Positions 8,515-17,640 of a DNA stretch of 38,234 nt are shown piece after piece. The notes beneath the pieces are model-generated. The model did not search any database, was not told the DNA's origin, and saw only the letters and a program-made list of their open reading frames with translations. Each line of letters starts with the position of its first letter. Position 1 is the first letter of the stretch. Made by a program: the position numbers and the translations under genes. The DNA is from Mycobacterium sp. 1081908.1 (GTDB taxonomy: Bacteria; Actinomycetota; Actinomycetes; Mycobacteriales; Mycobacteriaceae). The stretch covers positions 1 to 38,234 of the forward strand of contig NZ_LZLY01000100.1 in the NCBI RefSeq assembly GCF_001673535.1. The letters are read 5' to 3'.

Positions 8515-9251
8515 CGTATCTCTCTGTCGCGCAGCGCCTTCGGGTCGATGACTTCCCGAATCAGGCGCAGCTCGTCATCGGTGGGAAGCCGTGACTCGTC
8601 CGCCTCGTCGAGGCCGTCCACCTCGAACGACGTGTTCTCCCGGACGTCGTCGGGCGATACACCGGGATGCAGGGACACCGCCCGCATCGTCTTGCCCGGC
8701 CCGCCGAAGTCGAACACCCCGAGGTTGGACACCACCCGATACGGGTTGGCGAACCGGAACGCCGGATTGTCGGCGTCCACCTTGTCCCAGCCGATGCCGC
8801 AGACCACGTCGACCGCCTCGCAGAACACCCGCTTCGAGTGGTTGCCGACCCAGTAGCTGGTCGCATGGTTGATCGCGTTGCCGGGTGCGCCCCGCAAGCC
8901 GAACATCTGCCGGGTGGGGTGCTGCAGCGGGCCGAACGCCGAGATATTCTGATTGCCAAAGCGATCCACCTGATTGGCGCCCATCACCACGTGGCGGCGC
9001 CCCCAGGCCAGCGTCTCGAATACCCGGCCGAACGGCATCCAGCCCTCGACGGCGCCCGTCTTGCCGAGCGCCGGGGTGTCCGCCAAAAGCTGAGCCTCGC
9101 CGTCGGTCAGCAGGATGTCCGGGGAGAACGTGAGCCGGGCCAGGCGCGCGCCGACGGAGGCCATGTTCGTCATCGGGCTGATCATGATTTCGCCCGCGTC
9201 CCTGAACAACTCGGCGCAGGCGACCGCGCAAACCTCCGCTCGGGTGCTCAT
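8511..9251 (-). CDS. ipdB: COCHEA-CoA hydrolase, beta subunit IpdB
   Basis: This 246-residue protein of the CoA-transferase superfamily is the small subunit of IpdAB. The heterodimer opens the last steroid ring (COCHEA-CoA) by hydrolysis of a carbon-carbon bond, although it has the fold of a class I CoA transferase. Family segments seen are the N-terminal VCAVACAELF, the GANQVDRFGNQN motif at about residues 95-106, and the C-terminal FEVDGLDEADES region. It overlaps ipdA by four bases at its start (ATG at 9251) and ipdC by four at its end, typical of tight translational coupling in a stoichiometric complex. It corresponds to M. tuberculosis Rv3552. Confidence 0.94.
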   Translation of the reverse strand: MSTRAEVCAVACAELFRDAGEIMISPMTNMASVGARLARLTFSPDILLTDGEAQLLADTPALGKTGAVEGWMPFGRVFETLAWGRRHVVMGANQVDRFGNQNISAFGPLQHPTRQMFGLRGAPGNAINHATSYWVGNHSKRVFCEAVDVVCGIGWDKVDADNPAFRFANPYRVVSNLGVFDFGGPGKTMRAVSLHPGVSPDDVRENTSFEVDGLDEADESRLPTDDELRLIREVIDPKALRDREIR

Positions 9252-10132
9252 TTCGCGGCCTCCTCTGCGAATGCGCGAACGGCGGCCTGGTAGTCGTCCT
9301 CGCCGCCCGAAAGATACGTCTGTACGAACTTCTGCCAGCCCTCGTCGCTGGAAGCCGCCTCGGCGTAGTGGCGCTGGAACTTCTCGTCGCGCCCGTAATC
9401 CGGTGCGGCGGTGGTGAAGTGGGCCCCACCGGGAGCCTCGACGACCGCGTCGACCATCATGCGGTTCACCAACAGCGCCTGCGGCGGGACCGCCTTGACC
9501 AGCTCCTCGGTCGACACGACGCGCTCCACCGACAGGTAGCGTTTGTCGGCCGCCATCAGGAAGAGGTCGTCGAAGTAGGGGTCGATGCCGCTGTAGGCCG
9601 CATTGCCTTGGCTGTCACCAAGATTGAGGTGCACGAAGGCGGCGTCCAGGCGCAGGGCCGGCATCGCGAGCAGCGTCTCGTGCCCGCCGCCGGGCGCCGG
9701 GTAGGGGCTGGTGACCGTCTGGAGCTCGCCCTCCCAGAAGTCCGGGACCGAGCTGCCCAGCCCGGCGCGGATCGGCAGGAACGGCAGGCGCTGCGCGGCC
9801 GCCTGCAACCCGCAGCGCAGCATGCCCTCGTCCATCTCGCGCGCCTCGATGGCGCCGCTGGTGCGGGCCTTGGCGAACCACGGGTCGTAGAACGGCGCCG
9901 AGTCCAGCGACACGAATCCGTAGTAGACGCGCTTGACCTTGCCCGCCGAGCACAGCAGCCCGAGGTCGGGCCCGCCGTAGGTGACCACGGTGAGGTCCGT
10001 GACGTCGGTGCGCAGCAGCGCCCGCACAAACGCCATCGGCTTGCGCCGGGAGCCCCAGCCACCGATGCCGATCGTCATGCCGCTGCGCAGTTCCGCGACG
10101 GCCCGGTCGAGGGTGGTTCTCTTGTCGCTCAA
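9248..10132 (-). CDS. ipdA: COCHEA-CoA hydrolase, alpha subunit IpdA
   Basis: This 294-residue protein of the CoA-transferase superfamily is the large subunit of the IpdAB ring hydrolase. The N-terminal glycine-rich stretch MTIGIGGWGSRRKPMAFVRAL (about residues 19-39) is the typical start of the alpha subunit, followed by VVTYGGPDLGLL. The partner IpdB is encoded directly downstream with overlap. The gene starts 4 bp inside the end of echA20, whose product makes the substrate of IpdAB, so the gene order follows the pathway. It corresponds to M. tuberculosis Rv3551. Loss of ipdAB in M. tuberculosis is known to cause CoA-metabolite toxicity in the presence of cholesterol. Confidence 0.94.
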   Translation of the reverse strand: MSDKRTTLDRAVAELRSGMTIGIGGWGSRRKPMAFVRALLRTDVTDLTVVTYGGPDLGLLCSAGKVKRVYYGFVSLDSAPFYDPWFAKARTSGAIEAREMDEGMLRCGLQAAAQRLPFLPIRAGLGSSVPDFWEGELQTVTSPYPAPGGGHETLLAMPALRLDAAFVHLNLGDSQGNAAYSGIDPYFDDLFLMAADKRYLSVERVVSTEELVKAVPPQALLVNRMMVDAVVEAPGGAHFTTAAPDYGRDEKFQRHYAEAASSDEGWQKFVQTYLSGGEDDYQAAVRAFAEEAAK

Positions 10133-10887
10133 GACTTCTCACCCTTCGTCGTGCCGGCGAACGCGTCGCGGTGCTCGTCGGACACCCCGGCGAGGTTGAG
10201 CTCGAACGTAAACCCTTGTTCCATGCGGTAACTCGAGTTGACCCGTTGCACGTCGATGAGGTTGAGCGCCTCTTTGGCCGCCCGAATGACGCGCGTGTCC
10301 TTGGCGGCGATGTCGCGAGCGACCCGTAAGGCGGCCTCGTCCAATTGATCCCGGGGCACCACCTCATGCACCGAGCCGAAGTGGTGCAGGGTGGCGGCGT
10401 CGACGGTGGCGGCGGTGAAGAACAGCCGCCGCATCAGGTGTTGTGGCACCAGCCGTGAGAGGTGCGTCGCCGCGCCCAGGGCGCCGCGTTCGACCTCCGG
10501 CAGCCCGAACGTGGCGTCGTCGGAAGCGACGATGACGTCGGAGTTACCCACCAGGCCGATTCCGCCGCCGACGCAGAATCCGTTCACGGCCGCGATCACC
10601 GGCACTGCGCATTCGTAGACCGCGCGGAAGGCGGCGAAGCAGCCGCGGTTGGCGTCGATGAGGGCGGTGAACCCCTCGGTGCGCTGCATCTCCTTGATGT
10701 CCACACCCGCGTTGAAGCCCCGGCCCTCGGCCCGCAGGATCACCGCGTGAGTGTCGGGATTGGCGCCGGCGGCCGTGACGGCGTCGGCCAGTTCGAACCA
10801 CCCGCGCGACGGGATGGCGTTGACGGGCGGGTAGTCGACGGTGACCGCGACGATGCCCGGTTCGGTGGTGGTGGTTGTGATCGTCAT
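10129..10887 (-). CDS. echA20: Ring-cleaving hydrolase EchA20 (crotonase family)
   Basis: This 252-residue crotonase-fold enzyme opens the unsaturated ring of HIEC-CoA by hydrolysis to give COCHEA-CoA. The oxyanion-hole segments are GFNAGVDIKEM (about residues 57-67) and NGFCVGGGIGLVGNSD (about residues 106-121). The family length is about 247 residues. The ATG at 10887 is preceded by AGGAAG, a Shine-Dalgarno sequence. It is the first gene of the echA20-ipdA-ipdB-ipdC unit and is divergent from the Rv3549c-like SDR gene. The KstR2 operator at 10915-10928 lies in the 56-bp intergenic region and can serve both directions. It corresponds to Rv3550. Confidence 0.94.
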   Translation of the reverse strand: MTITTTTTEPGIVAVTVDYPPVNAIPSRGWFELADAVTAAGANPDTHAVILRAEGRGFNAGVDIKEMQRTEGFTALIDANRGCFAAFRAVYECAVPVIAAVNGFCVGGGIGLVGNSDVIVASDDATFGLPEVERGALGAATHLSRLVPQHLMRRLFFTAATVDAATLHHFGSVHEVVPRDQLDEAALRVARDIAAKDTRVIRAAKEALNLIDVQRVNSSYRMEQGFTFELNLAGVSDEHRDAFAGTTKGEKS

Positions 10888-10914
10888 TGCACTTCCTGGC
10901 TGGGCGGCTACCTA

Positions 10915-10928
10915 AGCAAGCACTTGCT
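10915..10928. promoter_or_regulatory. KstR2 operator (echA20/Rv3549c divergent promoter)
   Basis: AGCAAGCACTTGCT matches AnCAAGnnCTTGnT fully and extends to a 16-bp perfect inverted repeat (10914-10929). It lies between the divergent starts at 10887 and 10944. On the plus strand, the -10 candidate TACGCT (10932-10937) follows it and lies 6 nt before the GTG at 10944, predicting a leaderless transcript for the SDR gene. Confidence 0.9.
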
Positions 10929-10943
10929 TGGTACGCTAGCACA

Positions 10944-11729
10944 GTGACTCCCGCCGAAGCAGCCGACGGTATCAACCTGGGGCTGGCCGGGCGGGTGGTT
11001 CTGGTCACCGGCGGCGTGCGCGGCGTGGGCGCCGGCATCAGCGCGGTTTTCGCCAAGCAGGGCGCCACCGTGATCACCTGCGCGCGCCGGCCCGTCGAGG
11101 GCTTGCCGTACGAGTTCCACTCGTCCGACGTGCGCGACGAAGAGGCCGTCAAGTCGCTGATCGACTCCATCGCCGACAAGCACGGCAGGCTGGACGTCGT
11201 CGTCAACAACGCCGGAGGCTCGCCCTACGTGCTGACCGCGGAGTCCAGCGCGAAGTTCAACCGCAAGATCATCGAGCTCAATCTCATTGGTGCGCTGTTG
11301 GTTTCGCAGTACTCAAACGACAAGATGCAGGACCAGCCGGGGGGCGGCTCGATCGTCAACATCTGCAGTCTCAGCGGCCGGCGACCGTCGCCGGGCACCG
11401 GCGCGTACGGGGCGGCCAAGGCCGGCCTGGAGAGCCTCACGCAGACGCTGGCGGTGGAATGGGGACCCAAGGTGCGGGTCAACGCCTGCGTGGTCGGAAT
11501 GGTCGAAACCGAACAGGCCGACCTGTTCTACGGCGACGCCGAGTCGATCGCCGCGATCTCGAAGAACGTGCCGCTGGGCCGGCTGGCCAAGCCGGAGGAT
11601 GTCGGCTGGGCCGCAGCGTTTTTGGCCTCCGACGCGGCGTGCTACATCAGCGGTGCATCGCTGGAGGTGCACGGCGGCGGGGAGCCGCCGCACTACCTGG
11701 CCACCACGAACGCGAGCGCGATCAAGTAG
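10944..11729 (+). CDS. Short-chain dehydrogenase/reductase (Rv3549c-like)
   Basis: This is a 261-residue classical SDR. The NAD(P)-binding motif is TGGVRGVG (about residues 23-30), NNAGG lies near residue 90, and the catalytic Ser-Tyr-Lys is seen as CSLSG...AYGAAKAG (about residues 140-160). The GTG at 10944 is preferred over the in-frame ATG at 10887 because the earlier start would run through the KstR2 operator and add 19 residues with no family similarity. It corresponds by position and length to M. tuberculosis Rv3549c in the KstR2 regulon. The exact substrate is not known to me; a hydroxy-steroid fragment or its CoA ester is likely from context. The next SDR gene follows 14 bp downstream. 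Confidence 0.9.
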   Translation: MTPAEAADGINLGLAGRVVLVTGGVRGVGAGISAVFAKQGATVITCARRPVEGLPYEFHSSDVRDEEAVKSLIDSIADKHGRLDVVVNNAGGSPYVLTAESSAKFNRKIIELNLIGALLVSQYSNDKMQDQPGGGSIVNICSLSGRRPSPGTGAYGAAKAGLESLTQTLAVEWGPKVRVNACVVGMVETEQADLFYGDAESIAAISKNVPLGRLAKPEDVGWAAAFLASDAACYISGASLEVHGGGEPPHYLATTNASAIK

Positions 11730-11743
11730 AGGAGACAACGGAT

Positions 11744-12649
11744 ATGGGTTTGGTTGACGGCCGGGTCGTCATCGTCACCGGAGCGGGCGGCGGAATCGGT
11801 CGCGCGCATGCGCTCGCCTTCGCGGCCGAAGGCGCTCGAGTGGTGGTCAACGACATCGGGGTGGGCCTGGACGGATCGCCCGCGGGCGGCGGCAGCGCCG
11901 CGCAGGGCGTGGTCGACGAGATCACAGCCGCCGGCGGCGAGGCCGTCGCCGACGGGTCCAACATCGCCGACTGGAACCAGGCGGCCGGCCTCATCCAGAC
12001 GGCCGTCGAAACCTTCGGTGGCTTAGACGTTTTGGTGAACAACGCCGGCATCGTCCGCGACCGGATGATGGCCAACACCAGCGAGGAGGAGTTCGACGCC
12101 GTCATCGCCGTGCACCTCAAGGGGCACTTCGCCACGATGCGGCACGCCGCGTCGTACTGGCGGGGGCTGTCCAAGGAGGGCAAGACCGTGGAGGCGCGGA
12201 TCGTCAACACCAGCTCCGGCGCGGGCCTGCAGGGCAGCGTCGGGCAGGGTAACTACAGCGCCGCGAAGGCGGGCATCGCGGCGATGACGCTCGTCGGCGC
12301 CGCCGAAATGGGCCGGTACGGCGTGACCGTCAATGCCATCGCGCCGTCGGCCCGGACCCGCATGACCGAGACCGTCTTCGCCGAGATGATGTCAACGCAG
12401 GACCAGGATTTCGACGCCATGGCGCCGGAGAACGTCTCCCCGCTGGTGGTCTGGCTGGGCAGCGTCGAGTCCCGCGACGTCACCGGCAAGGTGTTCGAGG
12501 TCGAGGGCGGCAAGATCCGCGTCGCCGAGGGCTGGGCGCACGGCCCGCAGATCGACAAGGGCGCCCGATGGGATCCCGCCGAGCTGGGGCCGGTCGTCGC
12601 CGACCTGCTCGCCAAGGCGCGCCCCCCGGTTCCGGTCTACGGGGCCTAG
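11744..12649 (+). CDS. Short-chain dehydrogenase/reductase (Rv3548c-like)
   Basis: This is a 301-residue SDR that resembles the dehydrogenase part of peroxisomal multifunctional enzyme type 2 (17-beta-HSD4). The cofactor motif is TGAGGGIG (about residues 13-20), NNAG lies at about 96-99, and the active site reads NTSSGAGLQGSVGQGNYSAAKAG with Ser, Tyr and Lys in place. The ATG at 11744 was chosen for the Shine-Dalgarno AGAGGAG (11727-11733), which overlaps the stop of the preceding SDR. It lies in the same unit as Rv3549c and under the same KstR2 operator. A strong hairpin (12665-12721) follows the stop. It is likely a beta-hydroxyacyl-CoA dehydrogenase of HIP breakdown, but that step assignment is inference. 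Confidence 0.9.
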   Translation: MGLVDGRVVIVTGAGGGIGRAHALAFAAEGARVVVNDIGVGLDGSPAGGGSAAQGVVDEITAAGGEAVADGSNIADWNQAAGLIQTAVETFGGLDVLVNNAGIVRDRMMANTSEEEFDAVIAVHLKGHFATMRHAASYWRGLSKEGKTVEARIVNTSSGAGLQGSVGQGNYSAAKAGIAAMTLVGAAEMGRYGVTVNAIAPSARTRMTETVFAEMMSTQDQDFDAMAPENVSPLVVWLGSVESRDVTGKVFEVEGGKIRVAEGWAHGPQIDKGARWDPAELGPVVADLLAKARPPVPVYGA

Positions 12650-12664
12650 CGCGGTTCGGCCGCG

Positions 12665-12721
12665 CCGAACGTGAAGCCACGGCGAGATTTTCGCGTTTTT
12701 TCGCCCTGGCTTCACGCTCGG
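12665..12721. terminator. Bidirectional terminator hairpin between convergent units
   Basis: A 21-bp stem with only two mismatches pairs 12665-12685 with 12701-12721. Its core is GTGAAGCCA, and the 15-nt loop is T-rich (GATTTT and GTTTTT tracts). It sits between the convergent Rv3548c-like and ddn-paralogue genes and includes the stop codon of the latter. The arm CGAgCGTG resembles the arms of the hairpin repeats near 21311 and 22285. Confidence 0.7.
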
Positions 12722-13173
12722 CGACGCGGCTCGCACACCACCAACGGGATCACCCGGTCGGTGGCCTCGCGGTACTTCCGATAGCGCGGATACATCCGGG
12801 TCAGCCGCGGCCAGTAGCGGTCGCGTTCCGACTCGGTGGCGTCGCGTGCGACCAGATCGAGCAGCTCCGCCCGAATCTGCACCCGCACCTCGGGGTTCTC
12901 CTTGAGGTTTCGGTACCACAATGGATTTTCGTCGCGGCCTCCGAAGGACGCCGGCAGGATGACCCGATCGCAGTCGCGCAGGTAAAGGGTGGCGGTGGTG
13001 CGCGGCTCGTCCGACTTGCGACCGGTAGTGGTGATCAACGCGGCGGGCAACCGCAGCAGCTTCGCGCCGACCCTGCCGTCGGTCCGGCGGTACACCCAAA
13101 TGTGGGCGCGCGCAAAGTACTTGAGCAGCAGCGCTATCGGTCGGGAATTGCGGATACGGTGCCGGGTCGACAA
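12712..13173 (-). CDS. Ddn-like F420H2-dependent reductase paralogue
   Basis: This 153-residue protein of the deazaflavin (F420)-dependent nitroreductase family is a clear paralogue of the neighbouring ddn gene. Shared blocks are TTTGRKS.EPR, NPLWY.NLKENPEV.VQI, LLDLVARDAT and RMYPRYRKY. Aligned with Ddn, it keeps the positions of Ser78, Tyr130, Tyr133 and Tyr136 but has Leu where Ddn has Tyr65, so its substrate pocket differs. The start used is a TTG at 13173, directly after the ddn stop, because it gives the family N-terminal length. It is the last gene of the fadA5-NTF2-ddn-ddn2 unit. I do not recall a second copy at this place in M. tuberculosis. Confidence 0.82.
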   Translation of the reverse strand: MSTRHRIRNSRPIALLLKYFARAHIWVYRRTDGRVGAKLLRLPAALITTTGRKSDEPRTTATLYLRDCDRVILPASFGGRDENPLWYRNLKENPEVRVQIRAELLDLVARDATESERDRYWPRLTRMYPRYRKYREATDRVIPLVVCEPRRRA

Positions 13174-13175
13174 CG

Positions 13176-13652
<477 letters not shown>

Positions 13653-14026
13653 CTACCGCTGAATGAATGGACGCAACCTGGCGCGGATGTGGTGGATCAG
13701 CCCGTCCTCTTCCGGTATCACGAAGGTCTCGTCGACCCGCGAACCGACCCGCCGCCCGCCGAGCGCGACCTTGGTCAGCACGTCGTACACCGCGCGCACT
13801 TCGTCCCCGGACACGGTGTACTCCGGGCGTGTCGTGGCCGAGATGATGCGGTATTGCGGTCCGCGATTCAGGCTGCGCCGCAGGTGATTTCCGGAAAACC
13901 CGGATTTGAGGCCCACCTCGATGCGGGTGCAGCCATCCGCGAACGGAACGGCATCCGCGTCGTGGGTGACCAGCGCGTCGATGTACGCCTGGGCCGCCGC
14001 GATGCGGTCGGCCTCGGAGACGCCCA

Positions 14027-14027
<1 letters not shown>
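13653..14027 (-). CDS. NTF2/SnoaL-like small protein downstream of fadA5
   Basis: This is a small protein of about 124 residues starting with GTG at 14027, which overlaps the fadA5 stop codon (TAGTG arrangement). A start six bases later (VSEADRIAAAQAYIDAL) is also possible. The helix RIAAAQAYIDALVTHDADAVPFADGC followed by beta strands and VRAVYDVLTKV fits the cone-like NTF2/SnoaL fold used by many small isomerases, hydratases and binding proteins. No catalytic residues can be assigned with confidence. Translational coupling to fadA5 and KstR control suggest a role with steroid side-chain intermediates, which is inference. Confidence 0.75.
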
Positions 14028-15226
<1,199 letters not shown>

Positions 15227-15264
15227 GCGACGATGCGTCGGCGCCTTTTTTCTACGGTGGAGGC

Positions 15265-15372
15265 ATGTTTTACTGGCAACAGAGCTCCACTAGGGAAGCT
15301 AGTGTCCTGGGATCGCCAGTCACTGGCCAGTCGCCAGACCAGCATAGGGACCAGCAGTTAAAGGAGAAGTAG
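15265..15372 (+). other. Possible 35-codon leader ORF before cyp125
   Basis: An ATG at 15265 opens a 35-residue frame (MFYWQQSSTREASV...) that stops with TAG at 15370-15372, one base before the cyp125 GTG. It has a GGAGG upstream, but only 1 nt from the ATG, which is too close for good initiation. It shows no family similarity that I recognise. It could couple translation to cyp125 or be chance. Confidence 0.3.
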
Positions 15373-15373
15373 C

Positions 15374-16627
15374 GTGCCCAGCCCCAACCTTCCGCCCGGG
15401 TTCGATTTCACCGACCCCGACATCTACGCGGAGCGGATTCCGGTCGAAGAGTTCGCCGAGGTGCGCGCGACAGCGCCGATCTGGTGGAACGAGCAAGCCC
15501 CGGGCCACGGCGGCGGGTTCAACGACGGCGGCTTCTGGGCGATCACCAAGCTCAACGACGTCAAGGAGATCTCGCGGCGCAGCGACGTGTTCTCCAGCTA
15601 CGAGAACTGCGTGATCCCCCGGTTCAACGACGACATCGCGCGCGAGGACATCGAGCTGCAGCGGTTCGTCATGCTCAACATGGACGCGCCGCACCACACC
15701 CGGCTGCGCAAGATCATCTCCCGCGGCTTCACCCCCCGCGCCGTCGGGCGCCTGGAGGACGAGCTGCGGGAGCGCGCCCAGAAGATCGCCCAGGACGCGG
15801 CGGCCGCCGGTTCCGGCGACTTCGTCGAGCAGGTGTCCTGCGAGCTCCCGCTGCAGGCCATCGCCGGCTTGCTCGGGGTGCCGCAAGAGGACCGCGAAAA
15901 GCTGTTCCGCTGGTCCAACGAGATGACCGGAAATGACGACCCCGAGTATGCCGACATCGATCCCAAGGCGTCGTCGTTCGAGGTGCTGAACTACGCGATG
16001 CAGATGGCCGCCATCAAGGCCGAAAAGCCCGGCGACGACATCGTCACCACGCTGATCAACGCCGACATCGACGGGGAAAAGCTCTCCGACGACGAGTTCG
16101 GTTTCTTCGTGATGATGCTCGCGGTGGCCGGCAACGAGACCACCCGCAACTCCATCACGCAGGGGATGATGGCGTTCGCCGACTTCCCCGACCAGTGGGA
16201 ACTGTTCAAGAAGGAGCGCCCGGAGACCGCCGCCGACGAGATCGTCCGCTGGGCCACCCCGGTCACCTGCTTCCAGCGGACCGCTCTCGAGGACTACGAA
16301 CTGTCCGGCGTGCAGATCAAGAAGGGGCAGCGGGTGGTGCTGTTCTACCGCTCTGCCAACTTCGACGAGGAAATCTTCGACGATCCGTATACCTTCAACG
16401 TCCTTCGTGATCCCAACCCGCACGTCGGTTTCGGCGGCACCGGCGCGCACTACTGCATCGGCGCGAACCTGGCCAAGCTGACGATCAACCTGATCTTCAA
16501 CGCCGTGGCCGACCACATGCCCGACCTCAAGCCGATCTCGGAGCCGGAGCGGCTGCGCTCGGGTTGGCTGAACGGCATCAAGCGCTGGCAGGTGGACTAC
16601 ACCGGTAAATGCCCGGTGAGCCACTGA
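15374..16627 (+). CDS. cyp125: Steroid C26-monooxygenase, cytochrome P450 CYP125
   Basis: This 417-residue cytochrome P450 hydroxylates and oxidises C26 of cholesterol or cholestenone to the acid, starting side-chain degradation. The I-helix motif is AGNETTRNS (about residues 252-260), the ExxR motif lies in ETAADEIVR, and the heme-thiolate cysteine is in FGGTGAHYCIGAN (about Cys361). The GTG at 15374 has a Shine-Dalgarno AAGGAGAAG. M. tuberculosis annotation adds about 16 residues, but here the same frame has a TAA at 15359-15361, so that extension is not possible. It is the first gene of the igr operon, and its stop overlaps the fadE28 start. KstR-controlled. Confidence 0.96.
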   Translation: MPSPNLPPGFDFTDPDIYAERIPVEEFAEVRATAPIWWNEQAPGHGGGFNDGGFWAITKLNDVKEISRRSDVFSSYENCVIPRFNDDIAREDIELQRFVMLNMDAPHHTRLRKIISRGFTPRAVGRLEDELRERAQKIAQDAAAAGSGDFVEQVSCELPLQAIAGLLGVPQEDREKLFRWSNEMTGNDDPEYADIDPKASSFEVLNYAMQMAAIKAEKPGDDIVTTLINADIDGEKLSDDEFGFFVMMLAVAGNETTRNSITQGMMAFADFPDQWELFKKERPETAADEIVRWATPVTCFQRTALEDYELSGVQIKKGQRVVLFYRSANFDEEIFDDPYTFNVLRDPNPHVGFGGTGAHYCIGANLAKLTINLIFNAVADHMPDLKPISEPERLRSGWLNGIKRWQVDYTGKCPVSH

Positions 16628-17640
16628 TGGACTTCGATCTCACCCCCGAGCAGCAGGCTGTCGCCGACGTCGCGACGTCGGTGCTGGACCGGGATCTCTC
16701 GTGGGAGGCGCTGGTCAGCGGGGGTGTGACGGCGCTGCCGGTGCCCGAACGCCTCGGGGGTGACGGCGTGGGCCTGTCCGAGGTCGCCACGGTGCTCACC
16801 GAGGCGGGCCGCCACGGCGCCATCACGCCGGCGCTGGCGACGCTCGGCTTCGGGGTGGTGCCGCTGCTCGATCTGGGCTCCGAGGAACAGCAGGACCGTT
16901 TCCTGGCCGGGGTCGCCAAGGGCGGGGTGCTGACCGCGGCGCTCAACGAGCCGGGCACGGCGCTGCCCGACCGGCCGGGCGCCACCTTCGCGAACGGCCG
17001 GGTGTCCGGCGTCAAGGTCGGAGTGGGCTATGGGGCGCAAGCGGATTGGATGATCGTGACCACCGACGGCGCCGTCGTGGTGGTGTCTCCCAAGGCCGAC
17101 GGTGTGCGCCTGGAGCGCACGCCGACCTCGAACGGCTCGGAGGAGTACACGGTCACGTTCGACGGCGTGGCCGTTGGTGATTCGGACGTGTTGGCGGGCG
17201 GTTCGGCGCACCGGGTCAACCAGCTGGCGCTGGCGGCGACGGGTGCGTACGCCGACGGGCTGGTCGCCGGGGCGCTGCGGCTGACCGCCGACTACGTGGC
17301 CAACCGCAAGCAGTTCGGCAAGCCGTTGTCCACGTTCCAGACCGTCGCCGCGCAGCTCGCGGAGGTCTACATCGCTTCGCGCACCATCGATCTGGCCGCC
17401 AAGTCGGTGGTATGGCGGCTGTCCGAGGGCCGGGACGCCGATAGCGACCTCGACGTCCTCGGATATTGGATAGCGTCGCAGGCGCCGCCGGTGATGCAGA
17501 TCTGCCATCACCTGCACGGTGGGATGGGCATGGACATCACGTATCCGATGCACCGCTACTACTCCACGATCAAAGACCTGGCCCGGCTGCTGGGCGGTTC
17601 TTCTCATCGCCTCGACCTGGTGGGAGCGCAATGTTCATAG
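16627..17640 (+). CDS. fadE28: Acyl-CoA dehydrogenase subunit FadE28 (ChsE1)
   Basis: This 337-residue protein of the acyl-CoA dehydrogenase fold is the short, non-catalytic-type subunit of the alpha2-beta2 ChsE1-ChsE2 complex. The complex dehydrogenates the 3-carbon side-chain CoA ester 3-oxo-4-pregnene-20-carboxyl-CoA. The start MDFDLTPEQQAVADV at 16627 was chosen because it overlaps the cyp125 stop by 1 bp (TGATGG arrangement). The earlier in-frame ATG at 16609 lies inside cyp125. The C-terminal block RKQFGKPLSTFQTVAAQLAEV and MQICHHLHGGMGMD contains FAD and subunit contacts typical of the family. It overlaps fadE29 by 10 bp. Corresponds to Rv3544c. Confidence 0.95.
   Translation: MDFDLTPEQQAVADVATSVLDRDLSWEALVSGGVTALPVPERLGGDGVGLSEVATVLTEAGRHGAITPALATLGFGVVPLLDLGSEEQQDRFLAGVAKGGVLTAALNEPGTALPDRPGATFANGRVSGVKVGVGYGAQADWMIVTTDGAVVVVSPKADGVRLERTPTSNGSEEYTVTFDGVAVGDSDVLAGGSAHRVNQLALAATGAYADGLVAGALRLTADYVANRKQFGKPLSTFQTVAAQLAEVYIASRTIDLAAKSVVWRLSEGRDADSDLDVLGYWIASQAPPVMQICHHLHGGMGMDITYPMHRYYSTIKDLARLLGGSSHRLDLVGAQCS

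Noticed and set aside
7426..8856. Plus-strand frame of 476 codons opposite ipdC/ipdB
   Set aside because: GC-rich codons keep it open; it is Arg/His/Gly-rich, has no recognisable domain, and lies opposite well-supported genes.
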